From CAVTWH01 sp963850915 (GTDB lineage Bacteria > Actinomycetota > Actinomycetes > Mycobacteriales > Micromonosporaceae), in NCBI GenBank assembly GCA_963850915.1, contig CAWKND010000010.1, forward strand, positions 992,001 to 1,056,000: DNA of 64,000 bases, given 5' to 3'. Positions within the stretch are counted from its first letter, which is position 1, and each line of letters opens with the position of its first letter. The notes under the pieces are model-generated. The model did not search any database, was not told the DNA's origin, and worked only from the letters and a program-made list of their open reading frames with translations. Positions 42,339 to 50,176 of this stretch are shown piece after piece. The position numbers were made by a program, and so were the translations under genes.

Positions 42339-43979
42339 GTGAACGTCTACGCGGTACCCGCCATCCTGGTGGTCATCGTCGCCACCGTGGTCATCGGCGC
42401 GTACGGCCTGCGGATGGCGCGTACCACCTCGGACTTCCTGGTCGCGTCCCGGGAGGTGAGCCCGGCCTGGAACGCCGCCGCGATCAGTGGCGAGTACCTC
42501 TCCGCCGCCTCGTTCCTGGGCATCGCGGGACTCGTCCTGAAGCACGGTGTGGACGTGCTCTGGTACCCGGTCGGCTTCGCCGCGGGGTACCTCGCGCTGC
42601 TGCTCTTCGTGGCCGCGCCGCTGCGCCGCTCGGGCGCCTTCACCCTGCCCGACTTCTGTGAACTGCGACTGGGCTCGGTGTGGCTGCGCAAGCTGGCCGC
42701 CGCGTTCGTGGTGCTGATCGGCTGGCTCTATCTCGTACCGCAGCTGCAGGGCGCCGGCCTGACCCTGCAGATCGTCACCCGTGCGCCGTACTGGGTCGGG
42801 GCGCTGCTGGTCGGCGTCGTGGTGACCGCCAACGTCGCGCTCGGCGGGATGCGCTCGATCACCTTCGTGCAGGCGTTCCAGTACTGGCTGAAGCTCACCG
42901 CGCTGCTGCTGCCGATCGGCTTCCTGCTGCTGCACTGGCAGTCCGACGGCCGGCCGCCGGTCTCCGACGCGGTCTTCGTGCACGCGACCACGGTGCACTT
43001 CGACACCGCGGCGCGGCTCACCCTGGCCGACGGTTCGATCCAGCCGGTACCGGCCGGCACCGACCTGACCTTCCCCGCCGGTACGCCGGTACCGCAGGTC
43101 GAGGGCGGCTTCGAGCGCGGTGCACAGTGGCTGCTGCCCGGCTCCGCCGAGCACGGCCGGCAGGGGCTGCTGGCCACCTACTCCCTCATCCTGGCAACGT
43201 TTCTCGGCACCATGGGCCTGCCACACGTGCTGGTTCGCTTCTACACCAACAAAGACGGCGCGGCGGCCCGGCGTACCACCCTGGTCGTACTCGGCCTGGT
43301 CGGCCTCTTCTACCTGCTGCCAACGCTCTACGGCGTACTCGGCCGGGTGTACACGCCGCAGCTACTGCTGACCGGCGACACCGACGCCGTGGTGCTGCTG
43401 CTGCCCGGCGCTGCCCTGGGTGGCCTGTCCGGTCAGCTCTTCGGTGCGTTGGTCGCGGCCGGTGCCTTCGCGGCTTTCCTGTCCACCTCGTCCGGCCTGC
43501 TCACCAGCGTGGCCGGCGTCCTGTCCAGCGACGTACTGACCGCGGGGCCGCACCGGCCCGGCTCGGTACGCGACTTCCGGGTGGCCGCGCTGCTCGCCGG
43601 GGTGGTACCCGCCGTGCTCGCCCTGCGCGCCGCCAGCCTGGACGTGTCCGTGGTGGTGGGGCTGGCGTTCGCGGTCGCCGCGTCGAGCTTCTGCCCGCTG
43701 CTGGTACTCGGCATCTGGTGGCGTGGCCTGACCGCGGCCGGGGCAGCGGCCGGGGTACTCACCGGCGGTGGTGCGGCGCTCGCGGCCAGCGTGGCCAGTA
43801 TCGCCGGGCCACCGATGACCGGCTGGGCCGGCGTACTCATCGGCGAACCGGCCGCCTGGTCGGTACCGCTGGCGTTCACCGTGATGGTGTCCGTGTCGGT
43901 GGCCACCCGCCGCCGGGTACCGGCCGGAGTCGGCCTCACCATGCTCCGCCTGCACGCCCCCGACTCACTGCGCCTCTGA
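42339..43979 (+). CDS. Sodium:solute symporter (ActP-like cation/acetate symporter)
   Basis: 546 residues with about thirteen helices. SSS-family markers are SGEYLSAASFLGIAG (sodium site region, about 49-63), NVALGGMRSITFVQAFQYW and TFLGTMGLPHVLVRFYTNK. A roughly 85-residue loop (VSDAVFVHATTVHFD to LPGSAEHGRQG, about 210-275) interrupts the usual spacing and is also seen in some actinobacterial members. It imports short carboxylates such as acetate, propionate or pyruvate with sodium or protons. GTG start at 42339. Confidence 0.9.
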   Translation: MNVYAVPAILVVIVATVVIGAYGLRMARTTSDFLVASREVSPAWNAAAISGEYLSAASFLGIAGLVLKHGVDVLWYPVGFAAGYLALLLFVAAPLRRSGAFTLPDFCELRLGSVWLRKLAAAFVVLIGWLYLVPQLQGAGLTLQIVTRAPYWVGALLVGVVVTANVALGGMRSITFVQAFQYWLKLTALLLPIGFLLLHWQSDGRPPVSDAVFVHATTVHFDTAARLTLADGSIQPVPAGTDLTFPAGTPVPQVEGGFERGAQWLLPGSAEHGRQGLLATYSLILATFLGTMGLPHVLVRFYTNKDGAAARRTTLVVLGLVGLFYLLPTLYGVLGRVYTPQLLLTGDTDAVVLLLPGAALGGLSGQLFGALVAAGAFAAFLSTSSGLLTSVAGVLSSDVLTAGPHRPGSVRDFRVAALLAGVVPAVLALRAASLDVSVVVGLAFAVAASSFCPLLVLGIWWRGLTAAGAAAGVLTGGGAALAASVASIAGPPMTGWAGVLIGEPAAWSVPLAFTVMVSVSVATRRRVPAGVGLTMLRLHAPDSLRL

Positions 43980-44015
43980 GGAGTTGGGCTGCCTCACCGG
44001 CATCCGGCGGGTGGG

Positions 44016-44561
44016 CTATCGCTGGCGCAGCCAGGTACCCGGTCGCGACTCGGCCAGCGTCTTGTCGATCGGGCATTCGGCGGCCTGCCGGTAGGTGCCA
44101 CGACCGGGCTCCAGTACGAACATGGTGATGAGCGCGAGACCCGGATCTACCACCCAGTAATTGGGGATGCCCACAGCGGCATACTCTTCGGCCTTCTTCG
44201 ACCAGTCGATGTAGCCCGTTGACGGGGACAGTATCTCCACGGCCAGGGTCACGTTGTCCGGATCGTTGTAGCGCTCTTCGGGATCGGCTGGCGCCGAGAA
44301 CAGCATGACGTCCGGCTGCCGGTAGGGATCCGGGTCACTGCGGCTGACACTCACACCCGACTCGGCGCTCACCCGGTCCCAGCCGTACTCGCTCGCGAGC
44401 CAGGCGCCGAGCATCAAAGCGAACTTCCCGTGCTGGTTCTTGGCCGGCGTCACGGTCGCTTCCAGCGCTCCCTGGGCGGTGATTTCATAACGCAAGTGGG
44501 GAAACATCTCCGACATGTGCTCAACGTCGGCTCGGGTAACCGTACCGGTAGCGAGCGTCAT
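44016..44561 (-). CDS. Uma2 family (PD-(D/E)xK-fold) putative endonuclease
   Basis: 181 residues with the Uma2/DUF820 pattern: PDVMLF (Asp of the active site), LAVEILSPSTGYIDW (Glu), then SKKAEEYAAVGIPNYWVVD (Lys). Uma2 proteins have the restriction-endonuclease-like core but no proven substrate. ATG 44561 is preceded by gaggagg. It stands alone between two symporter operons and shows an ordinary, slightly lower-GC composition. Confidence 0.92.
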   Translation of the reverse strand: MTLATGTVTRADVEHMSEMFPHLRYEITAQGALEATVTPAKNQHGKFALMLGAWLASEYGWDRVSAESGVSVSRSDPDPYRQPDVMLFSAPADPEERYNDPDNVTLAVEILSPSTGYIDWSKKAEEYAAVGIPNYWVVDPGLALITMFVLEPGRGTYRQAAECPIDKTLAESRPGTWLRQR

Positions 44562-44735
44562 GGAATGTCCTCCTCCCGCCGACGTGATCGGTGCCGACAT
44601 GGCTTGTGTGAGCAACCGCTGATGGCACTTGCTAACGCACCCAACTCTAACGCCGTGACTCCGTCTCGAGGCTTCCGCTGGGGACAAAGTCGAGGCGGGC
44701 GAGGATGGCCGGCTGACCCGGCGTAGATTGCCGGC

Positions 44736-45239
44736 GTGACGATCCACTCGACGGATCCGTTCGCCACCCCGGAGGGGGAGCGCTCGCCGGTACGCCGGCT
44801 GCGCGGCCGGCTGCCCGCGCCGGTGACCCTGTGGACGGCGCCCGGGCCGGCCGGGCTCACCGTCTCCTCGCTGCTGGTCGCCGATGGCGAGCCCGGTCTG
44901 GTGCTGGGGCTGGTCGACGAGGAGTCGGACTTCTGGCCGGCGGCGCAGCGGGCCGGCGTGTTCGCGGTGGTACCGCTGCGGGCCGGGCAGAAGCAGTTGG
45001 CCGACCGGTTCGCCGGGGTACTTCCCGCGCCGGGTGGACTGTTCGCCCAGGAGTCGTGGCGGCACACGGATTTCGGGCCGGTACCGGCGGACGCCACGAG
45101 CTGGGCCGGCTGCCGGCTGCTGGACGCCGTCGAGTGCGGGTACGCGCTGCTGGTACGGGCGGCGATCGAGGAGAGCGTCGCGGGTACCGGCGACGACCCA
45201 CTGCTCTACTTCCGGGGCCGGTACCGCCAGCTCGGCTGA
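44736..45239 (+). CDS. Flavin reductase-like FMN-binding domain protein
   Basis: 167 residues. RLPAPVTLWTAPGPAGLTVSSLLVADGEP, FFxxPAAQRAGVFAVVPLR-type strands and the C-terminal DPLLYFRGRYRQL (conserved LLYFRGRY) are the flavin-reductase/FMN-binding split-barrel fold. It probably binds FMN and may supply reduced flavin or act on small substrates. No partner monooxygenase is nearby. GTG start at 44736. Confidence 0.85.
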   Translation: MTIHSTDPFATPEGERSPVRRLRGRLPAPVTLWTAPGPAGLTVSSLLVADGEPGLVLGLVDEESDFWPAAQRAGVFAVVPLRAGQKQLADRFAGVLPAPGGLFAQESWRHTDFGPVPADATSWAGCRLLDAVECGYALLVRAAIEESVAGTGDDPLLYFRGRYRQLG

Positions 45240-45248
45240 GCGGGCGCG

Positions 45249-45342
45249 CGACGGGTACGGGCAGTGCGCCCAGTGGCCTGGATCACACCGCTCGGCGCAG
45301 CCGCTGCCCCACTGGGCGCACCCGGGCGCAGCGCCCCCGTCG
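45249..45342. promoter_or_regulatory. Nested inverted repeats between flavin reductase and second symporter operon
   Basis: Three nested stems are visible: cgacggg/cccgtcg (45249-45255 with 45336-45342), a perfect 13-base stem gtgcgcccagtgg/ccactgggcgcac (45264-45276 with 45309-45321), and an inner cggc/gccg hairpin (45293-45303). It starts ten bases after the flavin reductase stop. It may simply terminate that gene, or act as a structured leader for the DUF485-symporter operon. Confidence 0.6.
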
Positions 45343-45379
45343 GGTACCACGCCAGCTCCCTACCGTGCGGCTCACCTGA

Positions 45380-45406
45380 TCCTCCACACCCAGCTCCTCC
45401 ACACCC
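45380..45406. promoter_or_regulatory. 12-bp direct repeat pair upstream of DUF485-symporter operon
   Basis: tcctccacaccc occurs at 45380-45391 and again at 45395-45406, a 15-base period, 16 bases upstream of the DUF485 ATG. Direct-repeat pairs are the type of site read by LytTR or OmpR-like regulators, both of which are encoded in this window. The position inside the leader would suit a repressor or a translational control site equally. Confidence 0.45.
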
Positions 45407-45421
45407 CAGGTGGTGACGCAC

Positions 45422-45841
45422 ATGGCTACCGAGACCCCGGCAGCGGGTCCGCCGAGTACGCCGGACAACCCGTACGTACGGGTACAAGAGTCCGCGGAAT
45501 TCGTCGGGCTCCGCAAAGCCCTCCGCAGCTTCGTCTTCCCGACCACGGTCGCCTTCCTGGTCTGGTACGGCCTCTACGTGGTGCTCTCCGCGTACGCACG
45601 GGACTTCATGGGCCACAAGGTGGTCGGCAACATCAATGTGGCCCTGGTCTTCGGGCTGCTCCAGTTCGTGTCCACGTTCCTGATCGCCTGGCTGTACGCC
45701 CGGTACGCCAGCCTCCGGCTGGACCCGGTGTCCGACAGGCTCCGCGCCGAGATCGAAGGCTCCGGCGCGACCGTCGTTGCCCAGCGCACCGGCGATGAAG
45801 CAGCCGACCAGGCAGTAGCCGACCAGGGAGAGTTGGCATGA
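45422..45841 (+). CDS. DUF485 membrane protein, small subunit of acetate-type symporter
   Basis: 139 residues with two helices (about 39-60 and 75-97). The DUF485 core is present: LRKALRSFVFPTTVAFLVWY, then GNINVALVFGLLQFVSTFLIAWLY. N- and C-termini are polar and acidic. It overlaps the symporter gene by four bases (ATGA), so the two proteins are made together. The equivalent YjcH in E. coli is co-transcribed with actP. Confidence 0.92.
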   Translation: MATETPAAGPPSTPDNPYVRVQESAEFVGLRKALRSFVFPTTVAFLVWYGLYVVLSAYARDFMGHKVVGNINVALVFGLLQFVSTFLIAWLYARYASLRLDPVSDRLRAEIEGSGATVVAQRTGDEAADQAVADQGELA

Positions 45842-47592
45842 TCGTCCTCGCCTCCACCGAAACCACCGCCCGCAACCTGACCATCGTCCTGTTCCTGGTA
45901 CTGGTCGCGATCACTCTCGCCATCACCTTCTGGGCGAGCCGGCAGACCAAGGACGCCCGCGACTTCTACGCCGGCGGCCGGTCGTTCTCCGGCTTCCAGA
46001 ACGGCATGGCGATCGGCGGCGACTACATGTCGGCCGCGTCGTTCCTCGGCATCGCGGGCATCATCGCACTGTCCGGGTACGACGGCTTCCTGTACTCCAT
46101 CGGGTTCCTGGTCGCCTGGCTGGTGGCGCTGCTGCTGGTCGCCGAGTTGATGCGCAACTCCGGCCGGTACACGATGGCCGATGTCCTGTCTTTCCGGATG
46201 CGCCAAGGGCCGGTGCGGACCGCGGCCTCGATCTCCACGATCGTGGTTTCGATCTTCTACCTGCTGGCCCAGATGGTCGGCGCGGGCTCGCTGGTGGCGC
46301 TGCTGCTCGGCATCAAGCCGGGCTCCACCTTCGCCGGCATGTCGGCGGAGACCGCCAAGGTCGTCACCATCGTGCTGGTCGGCATCCTGATGATCGCCTA
46401 CGTGGTGATCGGCGGCATGAAGGGCACCACCTACGTGCAGATCGTCAAGGCGATCCTGCTCATGGGCGGCGCGTTCCTGATGACCTTCCTGGTCCTGCTG
46501 CACTACAAGTTCAACCTGTCCTCGCTGCTCGGCGACGCCGCCAGCCAGTCGGGGAAGAAGGACGCGTTCCTCGAACCGGGGTTGAAGTACGGCAAGGACA
46601 TCGTCGGCAACTCGGCGGCCACCACGATCAGCAAGCTGGACCTGATCTCGCTGGGCGCCGCGCTGGTGCTCGGTACCGCCGGCCTGCCGCACATCCTGAT
46701 CCGCTTCTACACCGTCCCGAACGCCAAAGCCGCCCGCAAGAGCGTGGTCTGGGCGATCGGCATCATCGGCGTGTTCTACCTGCTGACCCTGGCGCTGGGC
46801 TTCGGCGCGGCGGCGATGGTCGGCTCGGCGAACATCGCCAAGCAGGACCCGGCCGGCAACATCGCGGCGCCACTGCTGGCACAAGCGCTGGGTGCCAAGT
46901 ACTTCGGCGGCTCCACCGGAGGCGCGATCCTGCTCGCACTGATCGCCGCGGTCGCCTTCGCCACCATCCTCGCGGTGGTCGCCGGACTCACCCTGGCGTC
47001 CTCCTCCAGCGTGGCGCACGACCTGTACGCCAACGTGATCCGGCGCGGCAGGACCAGCGAGCGCGGGGAGGTGAGCGTGGCCCGGTACGCGGCGTTCGGC
47101 ATCGGAGCGGTCGCCATCGTGCTGGCCATCTTCGCCCGTACCCTCAACGTCGCCTTCCTGGTGGCGCTGGCCTTCGCCATCGCGGCGTCGGCGAACCTGC
47201 CGGCGATCCTCTTCTCACTGTTCTGGAAGCGGTTCAACACCCGGGGCGCGCTCTGGGGCATCTACGGCGGGTTGATCGTCTCGGTCGGCCTGGTGCTGAT
47301 GTCGCCGATCTGCTGGGGTGGCGCGCAGAAGACACTGCCGGCGGCGAAGCTGACCGCCGCGCAGGCCGCCGACTGCGGGGTACCGGCCGACAGCAAGGGG
47401 GTCAACAACGCCACGGCGCTCTTCTCCTGCACCGCGAAGGCGCCGGTCCCGTTCAGCAACCCGGGGCTCATCTCCATCCCGGCCGGCTTCCTGCTGGCCG
47501 CGGCCGGCGCGCTCACTTCCAAGGAGCGCAACCGCGACAAGTACGCCGAACTGGAGGTGCGCTCGCTCACCGGAGCGGGTGCCGCCACCTGA
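45838..47592 (+). CDS. Cation/acetate symporter, ActP/MctC-like sodium:solute symporter
   Basis: 584 residues with about thirteen helices. Sodium-site and substrate landmarks GGDYMSAASFLGIAG, LLAQMVGAGSLVALLLG, VVIGGMKGTTYVQIVKA and GTAGLPHILIRFYTVPNAK fit the acetate permease group closely. A loop with Cys residues (SPICWGGAQKTL, then ADCGVPAD) lies near residue 485. The product imports acetate or other monocarboxylates. It differs clearly from the symporter at 42339, so the two are old paralogues rather than a recent duplication. Confidence 0.94.
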   Translation: MIVLASTETTARNLTIVLFLVLVAITLAITFWASRQTKDARDFYAGGRSFSGFQNGMAIGGDYMSAASFLGIAGIIALSGYDGFLYSIGFLVAWLVALLLVAELMRNSGRYTMADVLSFRMRQGPVRTAASISTIVVSIFYLLAQMVGAGSLVALLLGIKPGSTFAGMSAETAKVVTIVLVGILMIAYVVIGGMKGTTYVQIVKAILLMGGAFLMTFLVLLHYKFNLSSLLGDAASQSGKKDAFLEPGLKYGKDIVGNSAATTISKLDLISLGAALVLGTAGLPHILIRFYTVPNAKAARKSVVWAIGIIGVFYLLTLALGFGAAAMVGSANIAKQDPAGNIAAPLLAQALGAKYFGGSTGGAILLALIAAVAFATILAVVAGLTLASSSSVAHDLYANVIRRGRTSERGEVSVARYAAFGIGAVAIVLAIFARTLNVAFLVALAFAIAASANLPAILFSLFWKRFNTRGALWGIYGGLIVSVGLVLMSPICWGGAQKTLPAAKLTAAQAADCGVPADSKGVNNATALFSCTAKAPVPFSNPGLISIPAGFLLAAAGALTSKERNRDKYAELEVRSLTGAGAAT

Positions 47593-47606
47593 TCCGACAG
47601 TCCCAG

Positions 47607-47642
47607 CCCTACCGGCGTGCTCGTGGTGGCGCGCCGGTAGGG
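47607..47642 (+). terminator. Terminator after the acetate symporter gene
   Basis: ccctaccggcg (47607-47617) pairs with cgccggtaggg (47632-47642) over 11 bases, followed by ttgttt. It lies 15 bases after the symporter stop and seven bases before the epimerase start, so it may also reach into that gene's leader. Confidence 0.75.
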
Positions 47643-47649
47643 TTGTTTC

Positions 47650-48627
47650 ATGACCACGGTTGCGCAGCGTTACGGTGACGGCCATCGGGTTCTGGTCACG
47701 GGGGGCGCCGGCTTCGTACCGTCGCATCTGGTCGACCGGCTCATCGAGCGCGGCTGCACGGTGGTGGCGGTGGACAACTTCGTCACCGGTACCAAGGAGA
47801 ACGTCGCCCACCTCGACAGCCACCCGCGCTTCACCCTCGTCGAGGCGGACATCTCCGAGGGCATCCCGGCGCATCCTGCTCTTGCGCAACCGTTTGACGT
47901 GATCATGCACTTCGCGTCGCCGGCCAGCCCCACCGACTTCGAGCTGCTGCCCGTCGAGATCCTCCGGGTCGGCTCGGTGGCCACCCTGGCACTGCTGGAG
48001 CGGGCGCAGGCCGACGGCGCCCGGTTCATCATGGCCTCCACCTCCGAGGCGTACGGCGACCCGCTGGTACACCCGCAGCCGGAGAGCTACTGGGGCAACG
48101 TCAACCCCAACGGCATCCGCAGCGTGTACGACGAGGCAAAGCGCTTCTCCGAGGCGGCTGTCATGGCCTACCACCGCTCCCGCGGCGTAGACGTTGGGAT
48201 CGTGCGGATCTTCAATACCTACGGGCCACGCATGCGACCGGATGACGGGCGGGCCATCCCGACCTTCGTCTCCCAGGCGCTGCGCGGTGAGCCGATCACG
48301 GTGCACGGCACCGGCGCGCAGACCCGCTCGATCACCTACGTCGACGACCTCACCCGGGGCATCCTGGCGCTGCTGGACTCGACCGAGACCGGGCCGATCA
48401 ACTGCGGTACCGAGCACGAGACGACGATGCTCCAGCTGGCCGAGACGATCATCCGGTTGACCGGCTCGTCGTCGGAGATCGTGCTCACCCAGCGGGGCTC
48501 GGACGACCCGGAGCGGCGCCGTCCTGACCTGACCCTGGCCCGCACCCGCCTCGGGTACGAGCCGGCCGTCGGCCCGGACGAGGGGCTCACCGCCACCATC
48601 GCGTACTTCCGCGACCGCCTCGGCTGA
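47650..48627 (+). CDS. NAD-dependent epimerase/dehydratase, UDP-glucuronate decarboxylase-like
   Basis: 325 residues of the extended SDR family. The NAD loop is VTGGAGFVPSHLVDRL, in which Pro replaces the usual third Gly. The catalytic Tyr-Lys pair is in SVYDEAKRFSEA (YxxxK), with MASTSEAYGD before it, and FNTYGPRMRPDDGR and TRSITYVDDL after it. The VNPNG-VYDEAKR arrangement points to UDP-glucuronate decarboxylases, which make UDP-xylose for surface glycans. That would link it to the LCP and glycan genes in the window. UDP-glucose epimerase-like activity is the alternative. Confidence 0.85.
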   Translation: MTTVAQRYGDGHRVLVTGGAGFVPSHLVDRLIERGCTVVAVDNFVTGTKENVAHLDSHPRFTLVEADISEGIPAHPALAQPFDVIMHFASPASPTDFELLPVEILRVGSVATLALLERAQADGARFIMASTSEAYGDPLVHPQPESYWGNVNPNGIRSVYDEAKRFSEAAVMAYHRSRGVDVGIVRIFNTYGPRMRPDDGRAIPTFVSQALRGEPITVHGTGAQTRSITYVDDLTRGILALLDSTETGPINCGTEHETTMLQLAETIIRLTGSSSEIVLTQRGSDDPERRRPDLTLARTRLGYEPAVGPDEGLTATIAYFRDRLG

Positions 48628-48820
48628 GCGCCGGCTCGTCCGCCCGGGAGCTGGTGGGTACCCGACAGTGGGCCGAACCGCCCGGGGCGCCCACGAGCAG
48701 CTGATCGACGCCTGGTAGCCGGTGCGCGTGTCCGGGATGCGACGGCGGGCGGAGTCCCCAGTTCAGGCCAGCCCGCCGTGGCGCCAAGGTCACCGTGCGT
48801 CGACTCCGTACCCTGGGTGC

Positions 48821-50020
48821 ATGTCCAGTTCGACTCCGCCCGCCGGCCGCGCCCGGGTACCCGGCTCCGGCAGCCCGTCGGGGCGTGCTGCGCTCCCCAC
48901 GCCCCAACGCGCCGGCGCCGGTCCGGGGCGCGCTTCCGTGGCGACCTACGGTGCGCAGCCCACCGGTACCCCCGGGGGTCCACCCCCGTCCGGCCCGGGC
49001 CGCGGCACCTCCTACGGCCGGCGACCGCGCCCGCGCTGGGGCCGGATCGCCCTGGTCGGCATCCTGGCGCTGCTGTTGATCGGTGGCGGCGGGGCGTTCT
49101 GGTACTACAAGAGCCTGGACAACAACGTCGCCCGTACCGACCCGTTCGCCTCGATCACCGGCGCCCGGCCGGATCGGCTGGCCAAGGGCGCGCAGAACAT
49201 TTTGATTCTGGGCAGCGACTCGCGGGATCCGGACAACGGGGCCAAAGCCGGTGAGTGGCGGACAGACACCATCATCCTGCTGCACCTGACCGCCGACCAC
49301 AAGAAGGCGCTGCTGGTCTCCATCCCGCGCGACACCTACGTCTTCATCCCGAAGAGCCCGGTCAACCCGGACCTCGGCAACACCAAGGCGAAGATCAACG
49401 CCGCGTTCGCCTGGGGCGGCCTGCCGCTGGCGATCGAGACCGTCGAGGGTTTCACGGGGGTACACATCGACCACGTGATGCTGATCGACTTCGGCGGGTT
49501 CCAGCAGGTCACGGATGCCCTCGGCGGGGTGGACATGAACATCGAGACGACCATCACCTCGATCCACGCGCCGTTCCGTACCTTCAAGGCGGGGATGAAC
49601 CACCTCAACGGCGCCGAGGCGCTGGACTACATCCGCCAGCGGTACCAGTTCCCGGACGGGGACATCAGCCGCGAGCGGCACCAGCAGCAGTTCCTGAAGG
49701 CGCTGATGGACAAGGCGACGAGTACCGGCACGCTGACCAGCCCGACCAAGCTGAACGGGTTCCTGCAGGCGGTGACCAAGTCGGTGACCGTTGACAAGGA
49801 TCTGCACCTGGCCGACCTGGCCTACCAGTTCCACAACCTGCACTCCTCCGACCTGACCTTCATGACCAGCCCGTACTCCGGGTTCCCGGTGATCAACGGG
49901 GAGAGCGTGGTGCAGCCGGACCACGACAAGGCGTCGGCGCTCTATGACGCGATCGCCAAGGACCAGGTAGGGCCGTACGTCACCCCGTCGACGTCGGCGT
50001 CACCGACCGCCGGTCACTAG
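48821..50020 (+). CDS. LytR-CpsA-Psr (LCP) wall-polymer ligase 1
   Basis: 399 residues: disordered Pro/Gly-rich cytoplasmic tail (1-70), one helix (about 74-95) and an extracytoplasmic LCP domain. Conserved parts are NILILGSDSRD, RTDTIILLHL, LLVSIPRDTYV (Arg-Asp), KINAAFAWGG, LGGVDMNIE and DYIRQRYQFPDGD. These residues bind the polyprenyl-pyrophosphate glycan that LCP enzymes transfer to peptidoglycan. First of four tandem LCP genes, with its own downstream terminator. Confidence 0.95.
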   Translation: MSSSTPPAGRARVPGSGSPSGRAALPTPQRAGAGPGRASVATYGAQPTGTPGGPPPSGPGRGTSYGRRPRPRWGRIALVGILALLLIGGGGAFWYYKSLDNNVARTDPFASITGARPDRLAKGAQNILILGSDSRDPDNGAKAGEWRTDTIILLHLTADHKKALLVSIPRDTYVFIPKSPVNPDLGNTKAKINAAFAWGGLPLAIETVEGFTGVHIDHVMLIDFGGFQQVTDALGGVDMNIETTITSIHAPFRTFKAGMNHLNGAEALDYIRQRYQFPDGDISRERHQQQFLKALMDKATSTGTLTSPTKLNGFLQAVTKSVTVDKDLHLADLAYQFHNLHSSDLTFMTSPYSGFPVINGESVVQPDHDKASALYDAIAKDQVGPYVTPSTSASPTAGH

Positions 50021-50051
50021 CGTTGGTGTGAACGTGAGGTAAAAAGCGGGT

Positions 50052-50084
50052 GGGGCATTGACCGGGTACACCGGGCAATGCCCC
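50052..50084 (+). terminator. Intrinsic terminator after LCP gene 1
   Basis: ggggcattg (50052-50060) pairs with caatgcccc (50076-50084), followed immediately by tttt. The classical stem plus T-run form suggests LCP gene 1 is a separate transcript and LCP gene 2 has its own promoter in 50085-50176. Confidence 0.85.
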
Positions 50085-50176
50085 TTTTGCTGCACGGACG
50101 CTGAGCGTCGGGGTACCCCTACACCCAGCCGGGTTGCCTATAGTCAAAAGCTTCAGTCCCCAGCTCACCGGAGGCG

